A DNA stretch of 64,000 bases from Mycobacterium ostraviense (GCF_002705925.1 NZ_NKRE01000001.1:1-64000), one strand, 5' to 3'; shown: positions 1 to 8,872, counted from the first letter of the stretch. Notes: generated by a model from the sequence alone, not told the origin. Translations and numbers: made by a program.

Positions 1-190
1 ACCTGAGCTAGGAAGCACTCACGACGACACAGGCCCTGCCCAACAGCCCAACCGGTCAACCAGCGTCCCCGCAATGGCCGTAAAACACCACCCTCCTAGA
101 ACGCCGTCGAGCTGTTGGACGCGACAGTGAATAGCGCACCATCAGTCACAGAAGCGACTCACGGCATGGACGTCCATCCGCGGATCGAGA

Positions 191-617
191 CTACGGGCAC
201 GCAATCGGCACGGGAATGAAGCTGCCGGTAGGCCAGCACAACCCCGGCGGAAGTGGCGGCGGAGGTTGGTACCCCGAGCCGGGGGGCTTCGGTGGCGGGT
301 CGTCCCCGTCCCAAATCATGTTGGACACATTGCCCATTCCTGGCCACAGGTAGTAGTAGGTGTGACACACCGACATATCCCAACCGCGAAATGGGTCGGT
401 CACGTGATTACCGGTCGCCGGCAGGGGGTTCCCCTGGGCACCACTGCTTTGGTGGACCCCAACCGTTGTCGTCGGTGGGAACGGGCCGGGATGGAGCGGA
501 ACAGGACCGGCCTGGCCCTGGGCGATCCCAGCGGCCCAGACTCAGGCCGGCTACCGCGAGGCCACCCGACAGCAACGCCCCGCCGATGATCCTCCTCAAA
601 TTGTGGGAGGCGTTCAC
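191..617 (-). pseudogene. Small secreted mycobacterial protein, frameshifted
   Basis: The first half (617-408) encodes MNASHNLRRIIGGALL plus an Ala/Gly-rich stretch, a typical mycobacterial signal peptide, followed by a Pro-rich part ending GPPKQWCPGEPPAGDR and a stop. The second half is open in another frame (403-191) with GWDMSVCHTYYYLWPGMGN and a Pro-rich tail. WCPG followed by W-D-(M)-(S/N)-V-C-H-T is the usual order in a family of short Cys/Trp-rich secreted mycobacterial proteins. Removing one T near 409 joins the halves as DR-NHVTDPF, so a single inserted base breaks the gene. Function of the family is unknown. A sequencing error cannot be excluded for this one lesion. Confidence 0.65.
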
Positions 618-734
618 CTCGATAGTTCACGCAATTCGGTGCTGAGGTGTGTCGTGGACGTGAAAGGTGCACTGCCTCAACGATAATCGACGTTTGCTGG
701 CGTTGGAGAATCGATCGAGGAGTGCACCTATCAG

Positions 735-910
735 ATGCGGGCTACTACGGATTGGTTCATCGACGCGGCGATCGCCGCGATCCCGGCGAAGTGGCGGCGC
801 AACCTGTTGATCACCATCGACGGGGCGGGCTCGAGCCACGCCGTGGTCGAGCACCCGCGCAAACTGAACGCCCGCCCGGGCTGGTCGGTGGCCTACTCGG
901 TGGCGTTCGA
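735..910 (+). pseudogene. IS1380-family transposase fragment
   Basis: The translated stretch ATTDWFIDAAIAAIP, then LLITIDGAGSSHAVVEH and LNARPGWSVAYSV, matches the inner part of the DDE domain of actinobacterial IS1380-type transposases as I remember them. Only about 55 codons remain; no N-terminal or C-terminal transposase part and no inverted repeats are visible around it. The reading leaves the family pattern after about 905 and stops at 942-944. This is a dead scrap of an insertion sequence lying between a broken secreted-protein gene and the DUF35 gene. Confidence 0.7.
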
Positions 911-930
911 CAGCTGTGGTCGACACTGGT

Positions 931-1353
931 CTAAGACGGCGTGAAATATGGGAGCGTCAAATCAGAGCCAATCTCGTGGAATCGCAACCGCACCCGCATG
1001 CCGATGGCCAGATCCGCCGGTGCTACGCCGACGATGTTAGTCAGCATTTGGTAGCCCTCGTCCAGCGTGACGATCGCCGGCGCATATGGCAGCTCGAACT
1101 CGGGTGTCACCGGCCGGTAAACCACTGTCCAGCTGTATATTTCGCCGATCCCGGCACTGGGCGTCCAGGTGAGATTCCCGGACAGACACTGCCGGCAGTG
1201 CTCGGCCGGCGGGAAATTGGTGGCGCCGCACGCCTGACAGCGTTGATAGCGCAGCTCGCCTGCCCGGCATCCGTCCCAAAAAGCAGCGCTGAGCGCGGTG
1301 CTCACGTGCGGTACGGGACCGGTTTGCGGCCGCAACACCTCGCCCGAACTCAT
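931..1353 (-). CDS. DUF35 OB-fold / zinc-ribbon acyl-CoA-associated protein
   Basis: A 140-aa protein with a rubredoxin-like zinc ribbon near residues 36-53 (CQACG...CRQC) followed by an OB-fold (IYSWTVVYRP, PYAPAIVTLDEG). DUF35 proteins are partners of thiolase-fold enzymes; in steroid side-chain degradation the DUF35 protein ChsH2 works with the aldolase Ltp2. The start ATG overlaps the stop of the upstream thiolase gene by 4 nt (ATGA), so the two are translationally coupled and probably form a complex. The substrate is not evident. The family call is firm; the role in lipid or sterol catabolism is inferred. Confidence 0.85.
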   Translation of the reverse strand: MSSGEVLRPQTGPVPHVSTALSAAFWDGCRAGELRYQRCQACGATNFPPAEHCRQCLSGNLTWTPSAGIGEIYSWTVVYRPVTPEFELPYAPAIVTLDEGYQMLTNIVGVAPADLAIGMRVRLRFHEIGSDLTLPYFTPS

Positions 1354-2519
1354 CGCGGTTCGTCACCGAGGATCAGCACCGTGGTGAACAGTGCGCCCGC
1401 TCCCCCATTGCTGCACAACGCGATACGCGCGTTCGGAACCTGAAATGCGCCCGCCTCACCGCGCAGCTGCTGAACCGCCCGGATCGCGCGCTGCATCATT
1501 TGCGGATTATTTCCGGCATGACTGAACGACATCGTTCCGCCGTCGGTGGTGACCGGGTGGCTGCCGCCGATGGCGATGTGACCGTCGGCGACGAACGGTC
1601 CGCCTTCGCCCTCGGCGCAGAAGCCGAACGCCTCCAGCTGACGGATGATCTCGAACGAGAACGGATCATAGAGTTCCAGCACATCCACCTCGTCACGACG
1701 CAGCCCGGAATGCGCGAACGCACGATCGGCCGCACGGCTGCCCACCAGACCATTGACCTGACCACCGCGCCGCCCCGCGAGGTCCCATGCGGGTGGGTGC
1801 TGATACGACGGGCCGTAATGATCTGCGCCGCTGCCCAACACGTAGATCGGCTGTCTGGCGACCTGCACCTTGTCCAGGTTCGCCACTACCAGGGCACAGC
1901 CTCCCTCGGAGGTGGTGGCGCAATCGAGCAGGTGAAAGGGCTCGGCTATGGCCCGTGATGCGGTGATGTCGTCAGGGGTGAACGGTCCGCGTTGGTAGTA
2001 CACCGCCTCCGGGTTCCGCGAGCCGTTGTTGCGGATGGTGGCGGCAACGATGGACAGCTGTTCGCGCGTCGTGCCATAGACGTGCATGTGACGACGAGCG
2101 ATGAGAGCGAACTCGGCGGCCGTGAACATCCCCCACGGCGCCACGAACTCGTTCTCCGGCCGGGTCCACGGCGCCGTGGCCTCATGATCGCGATACTCGC
2201 CGGCCTGGGCGGCGACGAGAACCACCACGTCGGCCATGCCATGCTCGATCGCGGTGACGGCCTCGGTGATCATGCCGATCCCGGCGGTCAGTCCCTGCCA
2301 GGCCGGCCCGAGGCGCAGGTCGTAGATCAGTGTGGTGGACAGCGCGCCGGCACTGATCCCGTCCACGTCTTCGAGGTCGAGGCCGGCGTCATCGAGGGCG
2401 CCCCGAATGGCCTTGACCGCCAGGCTACGAGAGGTTTCACCGTCGAGGCGGCGGCCCTGGCGGGTGTTGTGCACGCCGACGACGGCTGCGGTGCTGCGCT
2501 TGGTCGCGGTCACTGTCAC
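1350..2519 (-). CDS. Thiolase-fold lipid-transfer protein (Ltp2-like)
   Basis: About 389 aa with thiolase fold. The frame opens at 2567, but GTG at 2519 (VTVTATKRSTAAVVGVHNTR) is the likely start because conserved sequence begins just after it. The C-terminal thiolase blocks are recognisable (GGTMSFSHAGNNP and LCSNGGAGALF), but the usual nucleophilic Cys in the N-terminal half is replaced in ADVVVLVAAQAGEYR, as in non-acyltransferase 'nonspecific lipid-transfer' thiolases such as Ltp2, which act as aldolases. It is followed by a coupled DUF35 partner. A role as lyase on a CoA thioester is inferred from this pairing. It diverges from the NYN gene with about 37 nt between starts. Confidence 0.82.
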   Translation of the reverse strand: MTVTATKRSTAAVVGVHNTRQGRRLDGETSRSLAVKAIRGALDDAGLDLEDVDGISAGALSTTLIYDLRLGPAWQGLTAGIGMITEAVTAIEHGMADVVVLVAAQAGEYRDHEATAPWTRPENEFVAPWGMFTAAEFALIARRHMHVYGTTREQLSIVAATIRNNGSRNPEAVYYQRGPFTPDDITASRAIAEPFHLLDCATTSEGGCALVVANLDKVQVARQPIYVLGSGADHYGPSYQHPPAWDLAGRRGGQVNGLVGSRAADRAFAHSGLRRDEVDVLELYDPFSFEIIRQLEAFGFCAEGEGGPFVADGHIAIGGSHPVTTDGGTMSFSHAGNNPQMMQRAIRAVQQLRGEAGAFQVPNARIALCSNGGAGALFTTVLILGDEPR

Positions 2520-2556
2520 TCCGTTCTGCCGCCATGTGGGTGTGGCACACGGCACG

Positions 2557-3435
2557 ATGACGATCATGACCGATTCCAGCGCGACCCGAGTGGCCGTCTA
2601 CTTCGACTTCGACAACATCGTGATCTCGCGCTACGACCAAGTGCACGGACGCGGCACCTTCCAAAAGGAGAAGGCCAAGGGTCTGGACCCGGAGCGGCTG
2701 CGGGCGGCGACCGTCGACCTGGGCGCAATCATGGACTTCGCCTCGTCGTTCGGCACCCTGGTGCTCACCCGCGCGTACGCGGATTGGTCGGCCGAGGTGA
2801 ACGCCCGCTACCACGGCCAGCTGGTCGGACGCGCGGTCGATCTCGTGCAGCTGTTCCCGGCGGCCGCGTACGGCAAGAACGGAGCCGACATCCGTCTGGC
2901 CGTCGATGCCGTCGAGGATATGTTCCGGCTGCCCGACTTGACCCATGTGGTGATCGTCGGCGGTGACTCCGACTACATCGCACTAGCGCAACGCTGTAAG
3001 CGGCTGGGCCGGTATGTCGTCGGCATCGGCGTGGCCGGTGCCAGCAGTCAGTCGCTGGCCGCAGCCTGCGACGAGTTCGTCACCTATGACACGCTGCCCG
3101 GGATATCCACCACGGTCGTAGCGGCGCAGCCCAAGAAACGAGGACGGCACGCCAGCACCGCGGAGGCGGACGAGGAGCCTACTCCACCCGACCCGCAGGC
3201 CGCCGCCACCAGACTTCTCGAACGCGCGCTGCGGATCGGCCAGGAGAAGGACGACGCGGACTGGCAGCACAACTCGATGGTCAAGGCCCAGATGAAGCGG
3301 ATGGACCCGTCGTTCAGCGAGAAATCCCTGGGCTTCAAGTCGTTCAGCGACTTTCTGCGTTCCCGTAGTGACGTGGTCGATCTTGACGAGAGCAGCACCA
3401 CGCGGATGGTGCGCCTGCACAGCGACGCGGGTTGA
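2557..3435 (+). CDS. NYN-domain ribonuclease-like protein with C-terminal OST-HTH/LOTUS domain
   Basis: A 292-aa protein. The NYN (PIN-like, LabA/DUF88) domain occupies roughly residues 10-175, with acidic residues in AVYFDFDNIV (D17, D19) and in VVIVGGDSDY (D137, D139), the usual metal-binding set of this nuclease fold. A Lys/Glu-rich linker follows, then a C-terminal module (about 220-290) with the pattern W...MVKAQMKRMDPSF...GFKSFSDFL, which fits an OST-HTH/LOTUS RNA-binding domain. The NYN plus LOTUS arrangement suggests RNA binding and cleavage. ATG 2557 or 2566 are both possible starts; longer upstream reading overlaps the thiolase gene and is unlikely to be translated. Confidence 0.82.
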   Translation: MTIMTDSSATRVAVYFDFDNIVISRYDQVHGRGTFQKEKAKGLDPERLRAATVDLGAIMDFASSFGTLVLTRAYADWSAEVNARYHGQLVGRAVDLVQLFPAAAYGKNGADIRLAVDAVEDMFRLPDLTHVVIVGGDSDYIALAQRCKRLGRYVVGIGVAGASSQSLAAACDEFVTYDTLPGISTTVVAAQPKKRGRHASTAEADEEPTPPDPQAAATRLLERALRIGQEKDDADWQHNSMVKAQMKRMDPSFSEKSLGFKSFSDFLRSRSDVVDLDESSTTRMVRLHSDAG

Positions 3436-3487
3436 TCGCCGAGCAGTAGCTCCGCGCAGGACACGCCGCAGCGGATTCAGACCGTGG

Positions 3488-4150
3488 TTACCCGTCGATT
3501 TCGCCCGCGATTCCGCGCTCGATGCTGGCCCGGGTGCTGCCCGGCAACATGATGAGGCCGTCGAGTTCGGTACGCGCCAAACCATATGCCCGCTGTCGCT
3601 CCTGCTGCGTCGCGGAAGTGTCGGCCGCCACCCGCAACAGGCTCTGGGCACGCGCCAGCCGCTGCCGTTCGTCTCGGGAGAAGTCGCTTCTGCCTTTGCG
3701 AATGGCCTCTGTCTCCGCCGCATTGAAGGCGGTCACATAGTTTTCGACAGCCTCGAGGTACTGTCGCGCACCCTCCCGGTCGTCAAGAAGATCTTCCGCA
3801 CGAACCGGCCGATGGAAGTCGGCCGCCAGTTTGGCTTTGTGAAAGGCCGTCGTCAGCGGATCTCGCATGTCGGTCATGGCCGGGAAGTCGAGGAGCTTGG
3901 CGGCATCGAGCTCGTACTGAAGCCAGCGAGCATCGGTGTGGTCGTGTGCATCGATCGCGCGACGTATTGCTCGCCAACGCGATGCTTGATTGCCGGTTTC
4001 ACCAGAGTCGGCCGCCGCAGGATCAGCGGGATCGCTCAACGCCTCCCGTTGCCTCTTCAGGGACGAGAGCGCCCGGATGCCGGCATAGATCACGCCGATG
4101 ACCGGAGCGGCCAGCACCAACAATTCGAGCAGCCGAAACAGCAGTCCCAC
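3488..4150 (-). CDS. Hypothetical membrane-anchored protein
   Basis: A 220-aa protein with one N-terminal transmembrane segment (residues about 3-28, LLELLVLAAPVIGVIYAGIR) followed by a basic patch and a long hydrophilic, helix-rich, Arg/Glu-rich domain (ARQYLEAVENYVTAFNAAET, RQRLARAQSLLRVAAD), predicted cytoplasmic by the positive-inside rule. It is convergent with the NYN gene (52 nt between stops). I do not recognise a named family; coding potential is supported by length, the hydrophobic start and amino-acid composition. Confidence 0.65.
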   Translation of the reverse strand: MGLLFRLLELLVLAAPVIGVIYAGIRALSSLKRQREALSDPADPAAADSGETGNQASRWRAIRRAIDAHDHTDARWLQYELDAAKLLDFPAMTDMRDPLTTAFHKAKLAADFHRPVRAEDLLDDREGARQYLEAVENYVTAFNAAETEAIRKGRSDFSRDERQRLARAQSLLRVAADTSATQQERQRAYGLARTELDGLIMLPGSTRASIERGIAGEIDG

Positions 4151-4881
4151 CAGGCAAGGATGCCATCATCGGGCATACCGGGGCGCCTGCTGGACAGTCT
4201 GGACCCGAGATGCGGTGCAGCGCTTGCGCTTCGCCAAGCACCCAATGAGTTACCGGGAGCTGGCGTGATCGAAATCGACGAGATCCTACGGCTACGGTTA
4301 CTGGCCAGGACGACCGCCACTGGCCTGGGCGACAGTTGTGGCGGCGGCGGCGCGGGCGGAAGCTCGCCCAGGGGGTCTGTCTTGATCAGTGCCATGCGTA
4401 CCGTCCCTTGGGCATTAGTGCCCGGCCGGCCTCGCCCGAATCGGGCCGCCGCGAGATGCCGTTGGCCGCTGATTCCCGCCCCGTCGCCGGTGTAGTGGTC
4501 ATCTTCAACGTCGGCGACAGCGTCAATGGGCTGATTTCCGAGGAATCCCCGTTTGCCTGCCAGCACTGGCCCGGTGAATCGGCTCATACACCGCAGGATG
4601 ACCGCGAGCCGATCGGAGCCACATCGTCACCGGCACCGGTGCAGGACCGCGAGGCGGTGCCTATCAAAATCAGGCGGTGATTACCGCATACTCAGCGGGT
4701 GTTGCCAGCTTGTGCATGGCCGTCGTCATAGACGACGCCGCACCGTTATGTTTTGATTTAGTCATGCGACTGTATAGCCGTCGTGTACGTCGCCAATCAC
4801 CTTATTCATTAGGGCCAGGATGCGCTGGTGTCGATGGATCCGATCTCCATCCGGCGACCCGTAACGGAATGGAATCCCGCC
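4151..4881. other. Intergenic stretch, no convincing gene
   Basis: About 730 nt between the membrane protein and the DUF732-like gene. Open frames exist on both strands, including a minus-strand frame starting at 4587 that runs into the neighbouring gene, but their products are Arg/Pro-rich and show no recognisable domain. I see no RNA gene or inverted repeat worth calling. The base composition becomes less GC-rich after about 4700, just before the secreted-protein gene. Confidence 0.4.
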
Positions 4882-5238
4882 GTGTCCACAACAGGAACTC
4901 TAGTTAGTGCTTCGGCGGTGGTGATCGCTGCAATTGTCTGTGGTGGTGTGGCAGGCGCAGACCCAAATCAGGACCAGCAGTTTCTGGCGCTGCTCGCTGA
5001 ATTGGAAATCCCCGCCGTCGACAACGTGCCGGTATTAATAGCCCGAGCCCATCAAATTTGTAAGGAACTCGATCACGGCACGTCGTTCCAGAGGACAGTG
5101 AACGAGAATACCGACATGATTTATGCGGACGATCCGTCCTTACAGCGAGTTTCTGATCGCGTCAATAGAACCGCGGTCAGGTTCAGCACCGCATCAGTGG
5201 TCGTCTACTGCCCGTCCCACCGCGGCGAGCTCCCGTAA
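4882..5238 (+). CDS. DUF732-type secreted protein
   Basis: From the GTG at 4882 the product is 118 aa: a signal peptide (TLVSASAVVIAAIVCGG, then AGADP as the likely cleavage region) followed by a helical domain with FLALLAELEIP, ARAHQICKELDHGTS and a terminal VVYCPSHRGELP. The two cysteines (HQIC and VYC) and layout fit the DUF732 family of small exported mycobacterial proteins. An upstream GTG at 4828 keeps the frame but puts 18 polar residues before the signal peptide, so 4882 is preferred. Function is unknown. Its A+T content is somewhat higher than that of its neighbours. Confidence 0.75.
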   Translation: MSTTGTLVSASAVVIAAIVCGGVAGADPNQDQQFLALLAELEIPAVDNVPVLIARAHQICKELDHGTSFQRTVNENTDMIYADDPSLQRVSDRVNRTAVRFSTASVVVYCPSHRGELP

Positions 5239-5552
5239 TGGCCTCGATGACGATGCCCAATGCTGCGCCTCTCGTAGCACGGTCACCGAATTGGTCTAGC
5301 CGTGCGTCGTGAATCATCTTGGGACGCGTAGGGAACCGCTGCTATCGTGCCGAAGCTTCACCGAGGCCGCTGCGCTCAACGCCGCAGAGTGAAACTGTTC
5401 GCCAGTGTCATCGACGATGGCAACTCCTTCGGCTCGGTGCTGCACCGCCGATCCACGGGCTGCCCGACTCAGCTGGCGGGCGGCCGAGAGCCTTGCGGGT
5501 TATCCACAGCCTGACGGTGGACACGCGGTATTGTCCGCCCGCTATGGCATAA
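5239..5552. other. Intergenic stretch upstream of the HNH gene
   Basis: About 310 nt. Frames running through it into the HNH gene (from 5405) have no conserved content before the methionine at 5561. Nothing except the SOS operator at its right edge is recognisable. Confidence 0.4.
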
Positions 5553-5568
5553 TCGAACTTATGTTCGA
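5553..5568 (+). promoter_or_regulatory. LexA SOS box overlapping the HNH start codon
   Basis: TCGAACTTATGTTCGA is a perfect match to the mycobacterial LexA operator, TCGAAC-N4-GTTCGA. The four-base spacer TTAT contains the A and T of the ATG start codon (5561). A LexA box in this position is known for 13E12-repeat HNH genes in M. tuberculosis, so the gene downstream should be DNA-damage inducible. Confidence 0.88.
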
Positions 5569-7063
5569 GAACCGCCGCGGTGAGATCGCTGAGATGGATG
5601 AGTGGTTTGAGCGCCGTCATCCATCCAAGACGCTCGAGTCGGCGGGGTTGGTTGATCGGATGTGTGCGGCGGGGCGGACAGAGAATCGGGCCGCTGCCGC
5701 ACAGCTGAGCGCGATCGGTGACCTGTTTGCCTATCGGCTTTCCCGGTGTTCAGAGACCGATGACTGGGCCATCGACACGATGGAGGCGGTGACCGCCGAA
5801 GTTGGGGCGGCGTTGCGGATCAGCCAGGGGTTAGCGGCCAGCCGGCTGCGCTATGCCCGGGTGATGCGTGAGCGGCTGCCGCAGGTCGCCGAGGTGTTCA
5901 AGGCCGGCGACATCGACTATCGGGCGTTTCAAACGATGGCCTATCGCACCGAGCTGATCGAGGATCCCCAGGTGCTGGCCGCCGTTGATGCCCAGCTGGC
6001 GGCGCTGGTGCCGCGCTGCCCCTCGCTCAGCCGGGGCCGGCTGGGCGCACTGGTCGACAAGATCGTGGCCAACGCCGACGCCGATGCGGTGCGGCGCCGC
6101 AAAGAACAGCAGACCGAGCGCCAGATCCGCATCGACGAAGGCATCGGCGGCATCTCCCAGATCGAGGGCACCCTGTTCACCCCCGATGCCCACGCGCTGG
6201 ACGAGCGGCTAACCGCGCTGGCGACCACGGTATGTGCCCATGATCCGCGCACCCGTGCCCAGCGCCGCGCCGATGCGTTGGGGGCCTTGGCCGCCGGGGC
6301 CGATCGGCTGGGGTGTGGCTGCGGGCGAACTGACTGCGCTGCCGGAAAACGGCCGGCCGCCTCCCCGGTGATAGTCCATGTGATCGCCGAGCAGGTCAGC
6401 CTCGACGGCCGGGCGGAGACGCCGGCGTCCCAAGTCTGCGCCGACGGGTTCATCGGCCCCGAACTGGTGGCCGAGTTAGCCGCCTCGGCCAAACTGATAC
6501 CGCTGACCCACCCCGCCGACACCGGCCCGGAGCCAGGGTATGTGCCGTCGAAGGCGTTGGCTGATTTCGTGCGCTGCCGCGATCTGACGTGTCGCTGGCC
6601 CGGCTGTGATCGCCCGGCCTTCGAATGTGACCTCGACCACACCATCCCCTACGCCGCCGGCGGGCCCACCCATGCGTCAAACCTCAAGTGCTACTGCAGA
6701 ACTCACCATTTGATCAAGACCTTTTGGGGCTGGAAGGACCAACAACTGCCCGACGGCACCCTGATCCTGACCTCTCCGACCGGGCACACCTATGTCACCA
6801 CCCCCGGCAGTGCACTGCTGTTTCCCCGCCTGTGCGCACCCACCACCGATCTCCCCACCCACCAAACCCAAACATCTGACCCGTATGCCGGGCGCACTGC
6901 GATGATGCCCAGACGCCGCCGCACTCGCGCGCAAGACCGCGCCCAACGCATCGCCACCGAACGCCGCCGCAACCACCACGCCCGCACCACCCCACAAACC
7001 GAACACACCAATCAAACCGGACCCGCCCCACCCGACACCAACGACGAACCACCCCCGTTCTGA
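5561..7063 (+). CDS. DUF222 / HNH endonuclease of the 13E12 repeat family
   Basis: A 500-aa protein. DUF222 fills roughly residues 30-330, and the C-terminal HNH nuclease has the signature CRWPGCDRPAFECDLDHTI, then GGPTHASNLKCYCRTHH with zinc-binding Cys pairs and the catalytic His. The tail is basic and Arg/Thr/Pro-rich (RRRRTRAQDRAQR). The start at 5561 (MFENRRGEIAEMDEWFE) is set by family alignment and by the SOS box over it. These genes are repeated in mycobacterial genomes; proposed roles include DNA repair or mobile-element functions, but none is proven. The frame is intact. Confidence 0.9.
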   Translation: MFENRRGEIAEMDEWFERRHPSKTLESAGLVDRMCAAGRTENRAAAAQLSAIGDLFAYRLSRCSETDDWAIDTMEAVTAEVGAALRISQGLAASRLRYARVMRERLPQVAEVFKAGDIDYRAFQTMAYRTELIEDPQVLAAVDAQLAALVPRCPSLSRGRLGALVDKIVANADADAVRRRKEQQTERQIRIDEGIGGISQIEGTLFTPDAHALDERLTALATTVCAHDPRTRAQRRADALGALAAGADRLGCGCGRTDCAAGKRPAASPVIVHVIAEQVSLDGRAETPASQVCADGFIGPELVAELAASAKLIPLTHPADTGPEPGYVPSKALADFVRCRDLTCRWPGCDRPAFECDLDHTIPYAAGGPTHASNLKCYCRTHHLIKTFWGWKDQQLPDGTLILTSPTGHTYVTTPGSALLFPRLCAPTTDLPTHQTQTSDPYAGRTAMMPRRRRTRAQDRAQRIATERRRNHHARTTPQTEHTNQTGPAPPDTNDEPPPF

Positions 7064-7070
7064 TACCGCA

Positions 7071-7093
7071 CGGCCTCGATGTAAGCGAGGTCG
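7071..7093. terminator. Hairpin between convergent genes
   Basis: CGGCCTCG (7071-7078) and CGAGGTCG (7086-7093) form an 8-bp stem with one G.T pair and a 7-nt loop. It lies 8 nt after the HNH stop and before the convergent SDR stop, a position that fits a bidirectional terminator. There is no T tract, as is usual in mycobacteria. Confidence 0.35.
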
Positions 7094-7107
7094 CTACCGC
7101 CGTGCCG

Positions 7108-7905
7108 TTACCGCTTGTCGGTCTGACCTGCCGCGATCTCGTCCGCCGCCTTGGCGACGATCCCCCCGGCCAGCCGGGACGACATCTCGGGAGCGTTCGC
7201 CGCGAACCGGGCCAGCGCCCGCTGACGCAGCGGAGCCACGGTGACCTCGGCGCGATTTCGCTCGATGGCGGTGACTACCGCCACACCGACCTGTTCGGGC
7301 GTGCCGGTGCCGATCAGCGGCGGCATGGCGGCCCCCGAATCGGCGAACATCCCGGCGCCGCCGATTGCCCCCGGGCTGACCACCGAGACACCCACCCCGG
7401 CCGGCCGCAGATCGTCGCGCAGGCACAGCGCGAAGCCCCGGATGCCGAATTTCGTTGCCGCATAGAGCGAGGCGCGCGGTGTGGCGGCCTTGCCGGAGAT
7501 CGATGAGAGGAAGACGAAATGCCCAGACCTTCGATTGGTGAACACCGGAATCAGTTCGCGCGTCAGTTGTACCGGCACCTCAAGGTTGACCCGCAGCGCA
7601 CGGTTCACCTGCTCGGCGGTGAAGCTTTCGAGTTTTCCGGAGGCCGGCAGCGCGGCATTGGCGACCAGGACGTCGATCTCCCCTGCTTCGGCGAGCAAGG
7701 CAACCGCGGCGCCGGAGTCAGACAGGTCGCTGACGATCGTCCGATGGTCGAGTCCACTCAACGAAGCCGCGAGCTTGTCCAGCTCCGCCGGTTTGCGGGA
7801 GCTCAGTATCAGTCGTGCGCCGCGGTCGGCGAGCGCCGCGGCGATCGCTCGTCCGAGGCCGCCGGTGGCGCCGGTGAGCAGGACAGTCTTGCCGGTTAGT
7901 TCCAT
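7108..7905 (-). CDS. Short-chain dehydrogenase/reductase
   Basis: A 265-aa classical SDR. The N-terminal nucleotide motif is TGATGGLG (residues about 11-18), followed by the VANAALP block, and the catalytic set is FLSSISG with YAATKFG (Ser, Tyr and Lys all present). It follows the O-methyltransferase gene by 27 nt on the same strand and is probably co-transcribed with it. The substrate cannot be read from the sequence. The frame is full length and ends before the hairpin shared with the HNH gene. Confidence 0.85.
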   Translation of the reverse strand: MELTGKTVLLTGATGGLGRAIAAALADRGARLILSSRKPAELDKLAASLSGLDHRTIVSDLSDSGAAVALLAEAGEIDVLVANAALPASGKLESFTAEQVNRALRVNLEVPVQLTRELIPVFTNRRSGHFVFLSSISGKAATPRASLYAATKFGIRGFALCLRDDLRPAGVGVSVVSPGAIGGAGMFADSGAAMPPLIGTGTPEQVGVAVVTAIERNRAEVTVAPLRQRALARFAANAPEMSSRLAGGIVAKAADEIAAGQTDKR

Positions 7906-7932
7906 TCGCTCGACGCTAGTCGATCCGGCAGC

Positions 7933-8748
7933 TCAGTATTCGAAGCGGCTCAGCACGTCATAGTCGCCGAACGTCGCATGCAGCAGCCGGTACATCAACC
8001 GCACCGGCGTCGCCTCGATCTTCTGATAACTGGCCAGTGCGGAGGTCTGTTCGCGGAAACGCAGCCTCGGGTTCCACTGTTCAATGTCTCGGACATCGCC
8101 GATGCCCCACTTGACGATGCCTTTGGTGAATATCTTCGACAGCCGGGGACCCATCGGCGAGATGGTGTCGAAAAGCATTTCACCGTGCTCGAATCGGTCG
8201 GTCAGACGCGCGAGCAGCTGCCGGACGTCGCCTTCGGCAAGGTACATCAGCAGCCCTTCGGCGGCGACCAGCGTGGGGCGTCCGGTCGGAATCCGCTGTA
8301 GCCAGCCGGGATCGGTCACCGACGAGCCGATCATGCGGTAGTTGTCCATTTCGTCGTACAGCCGGCGGCGCAAGTCGATGACGCTCGGCTGGTCGAGATC
8401 GAACCACAGCGCCGACGCGGGTACCGCAAGACGATATGCTCGGCTGTCCAGCCCGCAACCGAGGTGCAGTACAACCGCATCGGGGTGCCGTCGAAGGAAA
8501 TCAGCGCACCAGTCGTCGAGCTGCTTGGCGCGCAGCACCACCAGATACTGATTGGTGGCGGGCAGCGAGGTGCGATGTATCCGCTTGAAGTCGTAGTCGA
8601 TCCGATCCACCGCTTCGGCGGCCGCCCGATCACCCAGAATGGGTTTGCGGGAACGACTTTCACACGCACGCAAATACAGGGTCACCAAGTTCGTCCATTC
8701 CACCGAGCCCCAACCGACGGAACTGAAGTCGACTTTGGGAGGTGCCAC
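7933..8748 (-). CDS. SAM-dependent O-methyltransferase, LCM/PPM family
   Basis: A 271-aa protein with the leucine-carboxyl-methyltransferase-like fold used by many mycobacterial putative methyltransferases: the SAM-binding motif VVLHLGCGLDSRAYRL (about residues 90-105), ALWFDLDQP, and ATLVAAEGLLMYLAE-type motif (TLVAAEGLLMYL). It resembles the O-methyltransferase Omt of M. tuberculosis in length and N-terminus from memory. It leads a probable two-gene unit with the downstream SDR and diverges from the FabG3-like gene. The methyl acceptor is unknown. Confidence 0.82.
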   Translation of the reverse strand: MAPPKVDFSSVGWGSVEWTNLVTLYLRACESRSRKPILGDRAAAEAVDRIDYDFKRIHRTSLPATNQYLVVLRAKQLDDWCADFLRRHPDAVVLHLGCGLDSRAYRLAVPASALWFDLDQPSVIDLRRRLYDEMDNYRMIGSSVTDPGWLQRIPTGRPTLVAAEGLLMYLAEGDVRQLLARLTDRFEHGEMLFDTISPMGPRLSKIFTKGIVKWGIGDVRDIEQWNPRLRFREQTSALASYQKIEATPVRLMYRLLHATFGDYDVLSRFEY

Positions 8749-8872
8749 AATTGCCCATCAATCTCCAGATCTCACCGGCCCAGCGTGCGGACGGTCCCGA
8801 GCGTACCGAAGCGGGCTGCTCACTCGGCGAGGGCCATGGTCTTCGCGGATGGCATCGTGGAAGTATCGAGGA

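Noticed and set aside
1..190. Left edge of the window
   Set aside because: No gene, repeat or RNA could be recognised in this short stretch.
1992..2966. Plus-strand frame of 324 codons across the thiolase start and NYN gene
   Set aside because: It is antisense to the thiolase and out of frame with NYN, with an Arg/Gly-rich, featureless product.
4090..4587. 165-codon minus-strand frame with a Pro-rich part
   Set aside because: It overlaps the 3488-4150 gene, has no recognised domain, and the product composition is typical of a shadow frame.
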